NCBI RefSeq assembly: GCF_030812775.1
Contig: NZ_JAUSTI010000004.1
Coordinates: 349,613 to 413,612 of the forward strand
Source of the DNA: Paenibacillus tundrae
GTDB taxonomy: Bacteria; Bacillota; Bacilli; Paenibacillales; Paenibacillaceae
DNA length: 64,000 nt
Direction of reading: 5' to 3'
A model generated the notes under the pieces. It saw only the letters and a program-made list of their open reading frames with translations, made no database searches and had not been told where the DNA came from. The number at the start of each line of letters is the position of its first letter. Position 1 is the stretch's first letter. Made by a program: the position numbers and the translations under genes. Below, in pieces: positions 1-9,552 of the stretch.

Positions 1-329
1 GCTCGTTATTTGACCATCCGCAATACGGAGGAGAGGCGTACTTATATAAGTGGCAGGATATCCAAGAAGCAACGTATGAGGATGCAAACGAGGGGTACCT
101 GAAGATCGCCTATATCTATCAAGATAATATCGTAATTGATCTGAAAAAATACAGCGAAGGCTCAAATAATTATTTAATGGTTAAGGGGCACATAGACAAT
201 TTTGACGAGTCGAGACCCTTCAATATGAACTTCGAGTTGTGGTTTGACCGATTTATTATCAGTCAGGGAGATAAATTTTGGGACTGGTCCATATATACGG
301 CAGAAAATTACTATAAATTAAAAAGATAA
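1..329 (+). CDS. C-terminal part of an unrecognised protein (left-truncated by window edge)
   Basis: An open frame with codons beginning at base 3 runs from the window edge to a TAA at 327-329, giving about 108 residues. It is rich in Tyr, Asp, Asn and Trp (for example LFDHPQYGG near the start and FWDWSIYTAENYY near the end). There is no membrane segment in the visible part. I recognise no family. The start lies outside the window. A 41-base gap separates it from the next gene on the same strand, so the two may be co-transcribed. Confidence 0.6.
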   Translation, partial: SLFDHPQYGGEAYLYKWQDIQEATYEDANEGYLKIAYIYQDNIVIDLKKYSEGSNNYLMVKGHIDNFDESRPFNMNFELWFDRFIISQGDKFWDWSIYTAENYYKLKR

Positions 330-370
330 AGTACGCCGAGGCGATTTACTTTGTATGAGAGGAATTCAGA

Positions 371-793
371 ATGAATTATAAATTTATGTTGAAGGGTTAC
401 CCATTATATTATCTATTTATATTTTTGCCGATTGGTGTGTTGCCTGTTCTGAATATATTAGGTGATACCATCAGTGATGGTCTTCGAGTAATACTACTGA
501 TAACAACTGGGTTGGTTGTGATCGCTCTAGTTATTAAAAACTGGATAGATTCACAAAAGGAATATGCGGTAGTGCTATTGCCCGAGGGAATAACAGTAAA
601 TAAGACGAACTATTCAATTAAACAAATTAGTGAAATGCGAATAGGTACTAATCTTCTTCAAATTCATCTTTTCGATCAAAATAAAAAGCTATCTTTCTCG
701 TTAAAGAATCAGGATAAAGATAGCGTAATCATGACACTCAAAAAGTATTGTGAAAGCTCGGGGATAGAAGTAAAGGATCATCGAAGAGGTTAG
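371..793 (+). CDS. Small membrane protein with two TM segments and a PH-like tail, unknown function
   Basis: This 140-residue protein starts at ATG 371 behind GAGAGGAA. Two hydrophobic segments (about residues 12-30 and 38-56) are followed by a soluble region of about 80 residues. That region has alternating beta-type strands (EYAVVLLPEGITV, ISEMRIGTNLLQIHL) and a C-terminal helix, an arrangement common in bacterial PH-like membrane proteins. The gene at 47998-48435 has the same layout. I do not recognise a named family. It is probably an integral membrane protein with its tail in the cytoplasm. Confidence 0.6.
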   Translation: MNYKFMLKGYPLYYLFIFLPIGVLPVLNILGDTISDGLRVILLITTGLVVIALVIKNWIDSQKEYAVVLLPEGITVNKTNYSIKQISEMRIGTNLLQIHLFDQNKKLSFSLKNQDKDSVIMTLKKYCESSGIEVKDHRRG

Positions 794-956
794 AGGTTGC
801 TTAGATAAGCATAAGTAACCTGAATACCACCAACGACATTAGTCGTAGCAGGTGCAATAGTACATACTGCCGCTAGAATAAGAAGCTGCTGCGATGTAGG
901 TAAAGTAGCAACTTAAAATCGTGCTGCATGACCAATTAGGTCATACAGCAGGAAGA
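794..956. other. Gene-free stretch with a short minus-strand coding-like remnant
   Basis: No credible gene lies here. On the minus strand, bases 912-790 form an open stretch of about 40 codons (PTSQQLLILAAV... ending SNL) with no start codon, because a stop directly precedes it. It may be a gene remnant. An inverted repeat, GCTGCATGACC / GGTCATACAGC with AATT in the loop, lies at about 924-950. Confidence 0.3.
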
Positions 957-989
957 AGCGCCACGACCATACGAGCGTGGCGCTTTTTG
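957..989 (+). terminator. Rho-independent terminator
   Basis: A perfect 9-bp stem, AGCGCCACG (957-965) with CGTGGCGCT (976-984), has a 10-base loop and a T-run (984-988). It is the first strong terminator downstream of the 371-793 gene. Confidence 0.75.
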
Positions 990-1023
990 CTATGCATCAC
1001 GATGATGAACTCGTGATGTTACT

Positions 1024-1167
1024 TCAATGATAAGCACTGCGTTGAATAACACGCGGTGCAACTCTGAGAGGTGCTACCTCTTTTGGACACAGTACCTTAC
1101 CCATACGTAGCTTGCCAAAGTGCAAGCCGTAATCCAAGGAAATGCTGTGGAATGAAACAACGGAGAC
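1024..1167 (-). pseudogene. 3' remnant of an unrecognised gene, cut by the MITE-like element
   Basis: On the minus strand an open frame runs out of the element at 1168-1331 and ends at a TGA (1024-1026). Its last 40 or so residues look coding (LDYGLHFGKLRMGKV, then APRVIQRSAYH). The upstream part of the frame consists of element sequence, not protein-like sequence. The simplest reading is a gene tail left after insertion or decay. I do not recognise the family. Confidence 0.35.
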
Positions 1168-1331
1168 TAGGGCGTGTCTCAAAACTCGCTGAAGTGCATC
1201 TTTCACCGCCTTTTCGCCCCCTGCTGCGTCACTTTCCCTTGACGTGCCCCGGCACGCCTGCGGAAAACTTCCTGACTTGGAACGAAAATTCGGCAAAATC
1301 TGCTGCCTTCGGAGTTTTCAGACACGCCCTA
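1168..1331. mobile_element. MITE-like element with 20-bp terminal inverted repeats
   Basis: The left end TAGGGCGTGTCTCAAAACTC (1168-1187) and the reverse complement of the right end (1312-1331) match at 19 of 20 bases. They flank 124 bp with no gene. Both ends begin or finish with TA, as expected if TA is the duplicated target of an IS630/Tc1-type transposase. No transposase is encoded, so it would be non-autonomous. Confidence 0.7.
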
Positions 1332-1812
1332 AAATATTTTAAAAAATATCAGAATGTGTACTGACTTAAGGATTTTAATAATACTATAAATGAAATGGGT
1401 TTCATGAAATCCTTTTCAAGTATACTCAACAACTTGGCTAATGCTCTTTACAGCGAAGTGTGAATCTAGGTTTTCAAATCCCATTAAGGCGGCCTTGTAA
1501 GGATCCAAATTGTCCAGGGCAGTCATCAAAAAGCATGTTGTAAGCTTGATTCAATGTTATCAACTTTGAGGGGGAGTGTGTGTAGGATGAAGTTTGAGCA
1601 CAAAGAAAAGATCACTTTACGAGGAATCGATATGGATGGCTGGGGTGGTGAAGGTACATAATCCAACACCGAGAAGTGTACTTTGTTTGATATTTGTAAG
1701 CGCTTAATCCACTGCATAATTCAGTCATTTCAAGAAAGGAGCGAACATCCTGAACGGCAATTGAGAAGCGTATTGGAACAGATTAAGATCATTTATTTGA
1801 GGGAGGCCGCCC
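1332..1812. other. Gene-poor upstream region with remnants and a putative cre site
   Basis: No intact gene is seen. On the minus strand 1550-1416 encodes a protein-like stretch (ALDNLDPYKAALMGFENLD) closed by a TGA at 1416-1418 and without an upstream start; it is probably a gene remnant. On the plus strand 1587-1661 is a 24-codon ORF (MKFEHKEKITLRGIDMDG) of unknown status. The 3' end presumably holds the promoter of the carbohydrate operon starting at 1813. Confidence 0.4.
1695..1708 (+). promoter_or_regulatory. Putative catabolite-responsive element (cre) or LacI/GalR-type operator
   Basis: TGTAAGCGCTTAAT matches the CcpA cre core TGNAANCGNWWNCA except at the last two bases and contains the AAGCGCTT palindrome. 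It lies 105 bases before the first gene of the large carbohydrate operon, so catabolite control or a LacI-type regulator is plausible. No LacI gene is next to it. Confidence 0.45.
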
Positions 1813-3225
1813 ATGTTGAAAAAAATGATGTCTAACCCAATGATGATGTTCGTTTTATTTGCCATGTTAATCATGCTTTTGTCTGCATGCAGTGGTACAA
1901 ATAACAAACCAGCCGATCCAGTTGCTCAACCAGCTGAAGTCGAGACGAACACAACGCCAGTGCAGGAAGAGGAAGAGAACAAGGAAGAAGCTGTGCCGGT
2001 GCCAGATTTAGACGGTCGGGTTATTCGAATTTCTCACTGGTGGGATGCTACACCAAAAGGGGATTCAGAATCGGATGAGCTTGCCCGCGAGCGTATTCAA
2101 ATGGTGGAAGAAAAGTATAACGTAAAGATCAAATATTTGAATACTGAATATTGGTCTACCTCTGAAAAGCTGTCTTCCTCTGTGCTCGCGAACGAGCCAT
2201 TTGCTGAAATCGTCCGGGTTCCGGATGGATTTATCTGGGGGCTTATGCAGGGTGGTTTCCTGACACCGCTGGATGACTACCTTCAAGATACTCGTGTGGA
2301 ACAGGATGTGGTTAATGCTATGCGCTTTGGAGGCGACAAGGTGTACGGACTCGAAAGCTGGTATACACCTAATGATAGTGGCATGTTCTATAACAAGCGT
2401 ATATTCAAGGAGGCTGGTCTGAAAGACCCGCAGCAATTGATGGATGAAGATAACTGGAGCTGGGATACGATGCTGGATGCGGCCAAACAGCTCACGGTTG
2501 ATCGTAACGGTGACGGTAAAATGGATCAATACGGACTGGCTGGAGCGCATTACGTACTTTCTGAGATGCTGGTCGCGAGCAACGGAGGCAAATTATATGA
2601 TGAGCAAACAGGCACAGTGACGTTTAATTCACCCGAATCTATGGAAGCGCTTAATTTTCTGCATGGTCTGTACAATGAGCATAAAGTGGTGAAGGCCAAT
2701 GGAGGTAACGACTGGGAAGATCCAGCCAAGTTCTTCGGAGAAGGCACCATTGCCATGTATCCGGGTGGACTCTGGGAGATCGAAGGTCGGATTCTAGATA
2801 AGATGAAGGATGAGTGGGGTTATGTATACATGCCGAAGGGGCCTCAAGCAGAGTCGTATTACGAACCATTCGGTCAGGCTACAGCTTACGTTGTTCCAAA
2901 GGGAGTGAAGGACGCAGATGTGATCGTGAAGATTTGGGAAGAGTTACAAGACTTCGATAACTGGCAAGATAACCGTAGGCTCTCGCTCGAAAATATTTTG
3001 CCAGACGAAGCATCCATTGCCAACGCGATGAATGATAATGGCCAGGTGCAGCGTCTGTTTGGTGGTCGCTTCGGTGGTCTGGGCATTAAGGATCAACTGG
3101 ACAAAGTAACGGAGAAATTCATCAAAGGCGAGATTACACCTTCAACAGGTGTTGCCCAGGTTATCGGACCTGCACAGGCTGCGGTGAAAAAAGTGTTAAG
3201 CGGGGAACAGTCTAAGAAAGAATAG
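1813..3225 (+). CDS. Extracellular solute-binding protein, family 1 (carbohydrate ABC importer lipoprotein)
   Basis: This is a 470-residue lipoprotein. A hydrophobic signal ends in the lipobox LLSAC (about residues 22-26), followed by a Thr/Pro/Glu-rich linker. The mature part is a typical family-1 sugar-binding protein (ISHWWDAT near residue 76, NDSGMFYNKRIFKEAGL, GGLWEIEGR). ATG 1813 follows GGGAGG with good spacing. It is the first of ten co-directional genes and would deliver sugar to the permeases downstream. A second, larger binding protein follows after 111 bases, which is unusual. The substrate cannot be read from the sequence. Confidence 0.9.
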   Translation: MLKKMMSNPMMMFVLFAMLIMLLSACSGTNNKPADPVAQPAEVETNTTPVQEEEENKEEAVPVPDLDGRVIRISHWWDATPKGDSESDELARERIQMVEEKYNVKIKYLNTEYWSTSEKLSSSVLANEPFAEIVRVPDGFIWGLMQGGFLTPLDDYLQDTRVEQDVVNAMRFGGDKVYGLESWYTPNDSGMFYNKRIFKEAGLKDPQQLMDEDNWSWDTMLDAAKQLTVDRNGDGKMDQYGLAGAHYVLSEMLVASNGGKLYDEQTGTVTFNSPESMEALNFLHGLYNEHKVVKANGGNDWEDPAKFFGEGTIAMYPGGLWEIEGRILDKMKDEWGYVYMPKGPQAESYYEPFGQATAYVVPKGVKDADVIVKIWEELQDFDNWQDNRRLSLENILPDEASIANAMNDNGQVQRLFGGRFGGLGIKDQLDKVTEKFIKGEITPSTGVAQVIGPAQAAVKKVLSGEQSKKE

Positions 3226-3336
3226 TTCGATCGATCAACGTTAACAAACAGGACGGCCTCATTGCTGATTTCATCCCAAAATCGATATGCGGGCCGTCTA
3301 TCTAATTCACTACAGTCTGCTAAAGGGGGGCATCGG

Positions 3337-6249
3337 GTGAAGTTACCATTATCCCGAGTGACGCTTATCGTCGTTATGCTAATCCTCGTCATGGTGTACA
3401 CGATATCCAGTTCCGGTGCAAGCGGCAATGCAAAGTCCGGGAATCGAACATCAGATCCGAGCCGTGTGATGCCAATCTCTGAATCTGCTTCTGAGGGTAG
3501 TTACGATTATTATTTGCAGAAATTCCAGGACGAGAAGCAGCCTTCTAGGGAAATTGTTATTCGCGGAGCTGACTACACAGCTGCGGAAGGAATGGAACCG
3601 AAGATGGTCACGGAGCTTGGTGGTGAGACTGGCAAGTTCATCAGAACAGAGGAGAGCGGTTCCGTGCAATGGGAAGTGGATGTTCCTGAATCGGGCATGT
3701 ATCACATGACATTGCGTTATTACCCGATCCAGGGTAAAAGTTCCGCAATAGAACGTGAACTATGGATCGATGGCAAATTGCCTTTCAATAATGCACGTAA
3801 TCTGAGTTTTCATCGTGTATGGGTCAACGAGAAATCCGAGATCGAACAAGATAACCGAGGCAACGACCTGCGCCCACGTCAGACGGAGGCACCGATGTGG
3901 CAAGAATCGCTTCTGAGAGACAAGGAGGGCTATTATGAGGAGCCTTACCAGTTTTATTTTTCTGCAGGCAAACATTCATTGACGCTTGTGTCCACCCGGG
4001 AGCCTATGGTTATTGATTCGATCAGGCTACACCAGTATGAACAACCGATATCCTACGCAGAAGTGAAGCAGGAGTATGAGAGACAGGGATATATGGAAAC
4101 CAGTGGACACTTGATCAAAGTTCAAGGTGAGCATGCCAAGTACAAGTCATCACCAACGTTGTATCCAATCACTGATCGATCAAGCACATCCACGGAACCG
4201 TACGATGTATCCAAAATCAGAATGAACACCATCGGCGGAAACAACTGGCGTGTGCCAGGACAATGGATTGCATGGGAAATGGATGTGCCGGAGGATGGAC
4301 TATACAAGATTGCAATCAAAGGTAGACAGGAACTGCTGAGGGGGATTTATTCCACCCGTTCGCTGCAGATCGACAATAAGGTTCCCTTCCGTGAAATGAT
4401 GCAAATTCCGTTCTTCTATGACTCGAATTGGCAGATGAATGTGCTTGGTAGTGAGGACGAACCCTACTTATTTCATTTGACTCAAGGCAAACATGAATTG
4501 CAGCTTGAGGTCAGTCTGGGAGCAATTGCGCCTCTGATCCGTCAGGTGGAAGCCAGTGTGCTCGAAATCAATGCGATGTATCGCAAAATTCTGATGATCA
4601 CAGGTAACGTACCTGACCCCTATCGGGATTATCAATTAGAGAAACAGATTCCGGATATGGTGAAGGTATTTCGCGAACAAAGTGACATCCTAAATGCCGT
4701 ATCTGAAGAGTTAATTCGTTTAACGAGGGAAAAAAGTGATAAGACCGCGATACTGACGAAAACAGCCTATCAGCTGGCCGATCTGGCTGACAAGCCGGAA
4801 ACCGTGCAGAAGCGGCTGGGTCAATTCAAAATCAATGTAGGAAGCGTCGGCTCTTGGCTGCTGGAGGTACGCGAACAGCCGCTGGAAGTTGATTATCTGC
4901 TGCTTGCTTCACCTGATGTGAAGCTGCCGAAAGCGAATGATTCGTCCTTCCGAAAAGTTGGACACGAAATTTCGTCTTTTTTCCATTCATTTTTCGAGGA
5001 TTATGACACCATTGGCAGCACATCTGATGAAGACAAGTCTGTTACGGTATGGATTGGTACAGGCCGGGATCAGGCTCAGGTGTTGAAGGCCATGATTGAC
5101 GATACGTTTACCCCGCTGACAGGCATTGGTGTGAACCTCAAGCTGGTGAATGCGGATGTTTTGCTGCGTGCTTCCCTGGCAGGAGAGGGGCCGGATGTAG
5201 CCATGCAGGTCGGAAATGATGTGCCGGTCAACTTCGGAATGCGGAACGCGGCAGAAGATCTGTCCAAGTATCCCGGCTATGACGAGTTAATTAGGCAATT
5301 CAGGGATAGTGCAATGGTTCCCTATAACTATGAGGATCAAGTATTTGCACTGCCGGAGCAACAAATTTTCAATATGTTATTTTACCGGAAAGATATTTTG
5401 GAACAGCTTGATCTGGAGCCGCCGCAGACATGGGAGGACGTCTACGCAATGATCCCGGTGCTGCAGAAGCATAATATGGAAATGGCTTTGCCGCTTGCCC
5501 AAACGACAGGTGTACCCGTATTGGAAGTGAACCGGGCATATGCCATGCTGCTGTACCAGATGGGCGGTTCGTTTTATTTGGACAATGGCTCCAGAAGCGG
5601 TATGGATACGGAAACGGGGCTGGAGGCGTTCAAGGAGTGGACGAATTTCTATACCAGCTACAAGCTACCCCTCACTTTCGATTTTCCAATGCGCTTTAGA
5701 ACCGGGGAAATGCCTATAGGGATTATGGATTATACCTTTTATAACTATCTGTCCGTATCTGCGCCTGAGATCAAGGGGTTATGGGAGTTCATTCCGGTTC
5801 CCGGCCTCAAGCAACCAGACGGAAGTATCAAACGAGATGTCGCGAGTGGAGGCACGGCGACCGTTATGCTCAAGCAATCGAAGCATAAGGATGCGGCCTG
5901 GGAATTTATGAAATGGTGGGTCAGCAAGGATGCACAGGTTCGATTCGGACGCGAAATGGAAGGTCTGATGGGAGCGGCAGCGCGGTATCCAACAGCCAAT
6001 ATTGAAGCGTTGCAGGAGTTACCTTGGCCTGTCCGCGATTATCGAAGTCTGGAAGAACAATGGGAATGGGTTCAGGGGGTTCCGGAGGTTCCCGGAGGCT
6101 ACTTTACGGGCCGGCATCTAGACAATGCACTGCGTGAGGTCGTCAATAACGGGACGAATTCCACCGATGCCTTATACGATTATGTGCAGGAAATTAACTA
6201 CGAAATTCAGGAGAAACGAAAAGAGTTTAAATTGGACGGAATGCACTAG
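3337..6249 (+). CDS. Very large solute-binding protein with two N-terminal beta-sandwich modules
   Basis: This protein has about 970 residues. I chose GTG 3337 because AAAGGGGGG lies just upstream and the first residues then form a signal peptide (VKLPLSRVTLIVVMLILVMV); an in-frame start at 3262 would add 25 residues that lack that character. Two repeated modules of about 150-180 residues (VQWEVDVPESGMYHMTLRYY; IAWEMDVPEDGLYKIAIKG) resemble carbohydrate-binding beta-sandwiches. A helical linker follows, then a family-1 binding-protein domain over the last 430 residues (VTVWIGTGRDQ..., MLFYRKDILEQLDLEPPQTW). Family-1 binding proteins usually have 420-560 residues. It probably captures a polymeric glycan at the cell surface. 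Confidence 0.85.
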   Translation: MKLPLSRVTLIVVMLILVMVYTISSSGASGNAKSGNRTSDPSRVMPISESASEGSYDYYLQKFQDEKQPSREIVIRGADYTAAEGMEPKMVTELGGETGKFIRTEESGSVQWEVDVPESGMYHMTLRYYPIQGKSSAIERELWIDGKLPFNNARNLSFHRVWVNEKSEIEQDNRGNDLRPRQTEAPMWQESLLRDKEGYYEEPYQFYFSAGKHSLTLVSTREPMVIDSIRLHQYEQPISYAEVKQEYERQGYMETSGHLIKVQGEHAKYKSSPTLYPITDRSSTSTEPYDVSKIRMNTIGGNNWRVPGQWIAWEMDVPEDGLYKIAIKGRQELLRGIYSTRSLQIDNKVPFREMMQIPFFYDSNWQMNVLGSEDEPYLFHLTQGKHELQLEVSLGAIAPLIRQVEASVLEINAMYRKILMITGNVPDPYRDYQLEKQIPDMVKVFREQSDILNAVSEELIRLTREKSDKTAILTKTAYQLADLADKPETVQKRLGQFKINVGSVGSWLLEVREQPLEVDYLLLASPDVKLPKANDSSFRKVGHEISSFFHSFFEDYDTIGSTSDEDKSVTVWIGTGRDQAQVLKAMIDDTFTPLTGIGVNLKLVNADVLLRASLAGEGPDVAMQVGNDVPVNFGMRNAAEDLSKYPGYDELIRQFRDSAMVPYNYEDQVFALPEQQIFNMLFYRKDILEQLDLEPPQTWEDVYAMIPVLQKHNMEMALPLAQTTGVPVLEVNRAYAMLLYQMGGSFYLDNGSRSGMDTETGLEAFKEWTNFYTSYKLPLTFDFPMRFRTGEMPIGIMDYTFYNYLSVSAPEIKGLWEFIPVPGLKQPDGSIKRDVASGGTATVMLKQSKHKDAAWEFMKWWVSKDAQVRFGREMEGLMGAAARYPTANIEALQELPWPVRDYRSLEEQWEWVQGVPEVPGGYFTGRHLDNALREVVNNGTNSTDALYDYVQEINYEIQEKRKEFKLDGMH

Positions 6250-6261
6250 GGAGGGACTCTT

Positions 6262-7227
6262 TTGCAGAAGGCTAATATGGTGACCAAAACTGGTTCTCAG
6301 CCCAAACGTACGCCTGCCGGCTTACCCGGGAAGTGGGAACTCTTTGTGAGAGATATGAAGCGGGATAAGCATCTCTATATCCTTCTTTCACCCTACATGT
6401 TGTTATTCTTCTTGTTTACCGTGTTTCCAGTCATGATCTCCATCTTCTTCAGCTTCACCAATTTCAACATGCTGGAGTTTCCAGAGTGGGTTGGTTGGGA
6501 GAACTACTCCAAGTTGCTCTGGAATGATGATGTGTTTTTGATCGGTCTTAAAAATACGATTGTTTTCTCGGTAATCACCGGTCCAATTAGCTACATTGCC
6601 TGCTTTGTGTTCGCCTGGCTTATTAATGAGCTGAATCCTAAGGTGAGAGCCTTCATGACACTGATCTTTTTTGCACCGTCCATCTCAGGCAATGTGTTTT
6701 TTATTTGGCAAATTATTTTCTCTGGAGATTCCTATGGCATTATGAACGGATTTCTGATGAAAATAGGCATCACCTATGAGCCAATCCTGTGGCTGCAAGA
6801 TCCCAAATACATGCTTGCAATCATTATGCTTGTACAGCTATGGCTCAGCCTTGGAACCAGTTTTCTTGCGTTCATTGCCGGTCTGCAAACCGTGGATCGC
6901 ACCTTGTATGAAGCAGGAGCCATCGACGGGGTTCAAAATCGCTGGCAGGAGCTGTGGTATATTACGTTGCCTTCGATGCGTCCTCAGCTCATGTTCGGAG
7001 CTGTTATCCAGATTACCGCGTCCCTGGCCGTTGCCGAAGTGGCTACTGCGCTGGCAGGTTTCCCGAGCGTACAGTACGGAGCGCATACGATTGTTACTCA
7101 CTTGATGGATTACGGAACAATCCGCTTCGAGATGGGCTATGCTTCTGCCATTGCAACGGTGTTATTCAGTCTGATGCTAGGTTCCAACCTGCTTGTTCAA
7201 AAGCTGTTAAAGAGAGTGGGGGAATAG
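6262..7227 (+). CDS. Sugar ABC transporter permease (MalF-like)
   Basis: A 321-residue membrane protein with six predicted helices. It carries the family signature loop EAGAIDGVQNRWQELWYITLP (EAA motif), which contacts the ATPase. The start is TTG 6262 behind GGGAGGG, 12 bases after the previous stop. It would pair with the next gene to form the channel of a carbohydrate importer. No ATPase gene is present in the operon, so a shared MsmX-type ATPase encoded elsewhere is inferred from what is known in Bacillus and Paenibacillus. Confidence 0.92.
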   Translation: MQKANMVTKTGSQPKRTPAGLPGKWELFVRDMKRDKHLYILLSPYMLLFFLFTVFPVMISIFFSFTNFNMLEFPEWVGWENYSKLLWNDDVFLIGLKNTIVFSVITGPISYIACFVFAWLINELNPKVRAFMTLIFFAPSISGNVFFIWQIIFSGDSYGIMNGFLMKIGITYEPILWLQDPKYMLAIIMLVQLWLSLGTSFLAFIAGLQTVDRTLYEAGAIDGVQNRWQELWYITLPSMRPQLMFGAVIQITASLAVAEVATALAGFPSVQYGAHTIVTHLMDYGTIRFEMGYASAIATVLFSLMLGSNLLVQKLLKRVGE

Positions 7228-7230
7228 CAG

Positions 7231-8094
7231 ATGAAGATGGCCTTGCGTATGAAAAGGAAAATCAACAGATCCTGGCAGGTCGATATCTTGCTTTTCCTTT
7301 TGCTGGGCGGATTTGGTGCTTTTATGGTCATCCCGCTTATCTATGTGATCAATAATGCGTTTAAGCCCTTGGATGAACTTTTTATTTTCCCACCCACGCT
7401 GTTTGTACGGAATCCAACGTTTGAGAATTTTTCAGACCTATTTCAAGTGATGAAAAACTCATGGGTGCCCTTCTCAAGATATATTTTCAACACGGTGTTT
7501 ATCACTGCGGCAGGCACGTTCGGACATATTATGCTAGCCTCTGCGGCGGCTTATCCACTGGCTAAATACAAGTTTCGTGGGCACAAAATCCTATTCACGA
7601 TCATCGTATTATCTCTGATGTTCTCGCCGCATGTTACGGCTATTCCCAATTACATGATCATGTCTACGCTAGGCTGGCTCGATTCCTATCAGGCCATGAT
7701 TATTCCTGCCTTCGCTTATCCGTTAGGTCTGTACCTGATGAAGCAGTTTATGGAGCAGATACCGGATGCGCTTCTGGAGGCGGCAAAAATGGATGGAGCC
7801 AGCGAATATCGGATTTTCTTTCAGGTAGTCATGCCACTTGTCAAACCTGCATGGTTAACGCTGCTCATTTTAATGATGCAGATGTTGTGGGGAACGGATG
7901 GCGGTAGCTTTATCTACAGTGAGCAGCTCAAAACGATGCATTACGCCATGGGACAGATTGTCCAGGGGGGAATAGCTCGTGCAGGTGTGGGCGCTGCGGT
8001 TGCTGTCATCATGATGACGGTGCCGATCGTGACGTTTATATTGTCTCAGAGCCAAGTCATTCAAACGATGGCCTCATCCGGGATGAAGGACTAA
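7231..8094 (+). CDS. Carbohydrate ABC transporter permease (MalG-like)
   Basis: A 287-residue membrane protein with six helices and the EAA loop (LLEAAKMDGASEYRIFFQVVMP). It begins 3 bases after the preceding permease stop, which indicates translational coupling and a heterodimer. It has the usual length for this family. It is the second half of the first of two permease pairs in this operon. Confidence 0.92.
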   Translation: MKMALRMKRKINRSWQVDILLFLLLGGFGAFMVIPLIYVINNAFKPLDELFIFPPTLFVRNPTFENFSDLFQVMKNSWVPFSRYIFNTVFITAAGTFGHIMLASAAAYPLAKYKFRGHKILFTIIVLSLMFSPHVTAIPNYMIMSTLGWLDSYQAMIIPAFAYPLGLYLMKQFMEQIPDALLEAAKMDGASEYRIFFQVVMPLVKPAWLTLLILMMQMLWGTDGGSFIYSEQLKTMHYAMGQIVQGGIARAGVGAAVAVIMMTVPIVTFILSQSQVIQTMASSGMKD

Positions 8095-8112
8095 GTGAGG
8101 GGGGTGTTAGAG

Positions 8113-9552
8113 ATGAAAGTAAGATCATGGCTAATCGTTCTGGCAGCTTCCCTGCTGATCTCCGGATTCGGACATAACGTGGCTCATGGGGCACCGTATG
8201 AGGGATATACCTACAATTACTGGGGTAATTCGGTCAAGTCTCCGATTGCTTTTCTCCCCTTCAGAGTGATCACGGGTACCGACGCCGGAACGGGAGCATG
8301 GCAGTCTCCAATGGATTTGTATGCTGCACATAATGGCTTGCTCTACGTCCTGGATTCTGGCAATGGACGAATTATTGTATTGAACGATAAATGGGAAACG
8401 ATGCGAGTCATCCAACATTTTGAGCATGAAGGCAAACAGGACAGTTTTCTGAATCCGGAAGGGTTGTTCGTTACGGAGTCAGGTCAGATTTACGTTGCCG
8501 ACACCGAGAACAGACGAGTCGTGGAGCTGAATCCGGACGGGACGTTTGTTCGTGCAATTGGGGCACCAGAGTCGGATGTCATTAGTGATACATTTGAGTA
8601 TTTTCCTAGGAAAGTGATCGTAGACAAGGCTGGACGCATCTATGTTGTCGGTCGGGGTGTCTATGAAGGATTGATCGAGTTTGATAGTGACGGTCGGTTT
8701 ACGGGGTTTATGGGCACGAATCGTGTGCAGTTTGATCCGGTTGATCTATTCTGGAAAAGCGTATCCACCAAGGAACAGCGGGAAAAGATGATTCGTTTTA
8801 TTCCACTAGAGTTCAATAACGCAGATATTGATGAAGGCGGTTTCATCTATACAACGACGGCGGACAAAAACACAGCTTCGGCGGTAAAAAAATTGAATCC
8901 CTCCGGCATTGATGTACTTCGGGTCAACGGGGAATTCGCCCCGGTGGGGGACTTGAGTATTAATCGCTCCTCCTTCATTGATATTCAGGTATCCAGCAAC
9001 GGGGTCTACCGTGCTCTCGATTCTACGAGAGGGCGTGTGTTCACGTACAACGAGGATGGCAACTTACTGTATGTGATTGGTCAGCTCGGTAATCAGAAAG
9101 GCACATTCAAAAATCCGGTAGCCATTGAAAGCTATGGCGATGCCATCTATGTGCTGGATCGTGATCTCGGCCAGATCACCGAATTTAAGCCGACGACATT
9201 TGGAGGTCTGGTAAACGAGGCCAATCGTTTGTACAGCTCAGGCAAGCATTCGGAAGCTGCAACGTTGTGGCAAGAGGTGCTGCGACTTGACGCCAACTAT
9301 GAAATGGCCTATGTAGGCATCGGCAAATCCATGCTGAGAGAAGGGGAGTACAAGGAAGCGATGACCCACCTGAAGCTTGGCAATGATCGGGAATATTACT
9401 CCAGAGCTCTGGCGAAATATCGAAGGGAATACATGCGAGAATATTTCGGGATGTATATGACGGTGGCGATCGGAGTGCTTGTTAGCCTAATCCTCTGGCG
9501 CCGAATCGCTAGATCGAGGAATGAGAGGGGAGCCGGAGATGTCGCTAATTAA
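8113..9552 (+). CDS. NHL-repeat beta-propeller protein with TPR and C-terminal membrane anchor
   Basis: A 479-residue protein. ATG 8113 is preferred over GTG 8095 because GAGGGGGG lies between them at good spacing. The N-terminus is a signal peptide (LIVLAASLLISGFG...AHG). Residues of about 55-365 contain NHL-type blades (LYVLDSGNGRIIVLN, IYVADTENRRVVELN, IYVLDRDLGQITEF). Residues of about 370-440 look like TPR helices (YSSGKHSEAATLWQEVLRLD). A hydrophobic segment (MTVAIGVLVSLILW) near the C-terminus would anchor it outside the membrane. The role is unknown; it may scaffold the import machinery. Confidence 0.8.
   Translation: MKVRSWLIVLAASLLISGFGHNVAHGAPYEGYTYNYWGNSVKSPIAFLPFRVITGTDAGTGAWQSPMDLYAAHNGLLYVLDSGNGRIIVLNDKWETMRVIQHFEHEGKQDSFLNPEGLFVTESGQIYVADTENRRVVELNPDGTFVRAIGAPESDVISDTFEYFPRKVIVDKAGRIYVVGRGVYEGLIEFDSDGRFTGFMGTNRVQFDPVDLFWKSVSTKEQREKMIRFIPLEFNNADIDEGGFIYTTTADKNTASAVKKLNPSGIDVLRVNGEFAPVGDLSINRSSFIDIQVSSNGVYRALDSTRGRVFTYNEDGNLLYVIGQLGNQKGTFKNPVAIESYGDAIYVLDRDLGQITEFKPTTFGGLVNEANRLYSSGKHSEAATLWQEVLRLDANYEMAYVGIGKSMLREGEYKEAMTHLKLGNDREYYSRALAKYRREYMREYFGMYMTVAIGVLVSLILWRRIARSRNERGAGDVAN

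Noticed and set aside
2065..2550. 161-codon minus-strand frame inside the first binding-protein gene
   Set aside because: Antisense shadow; no start site signals and no recognisable domain.
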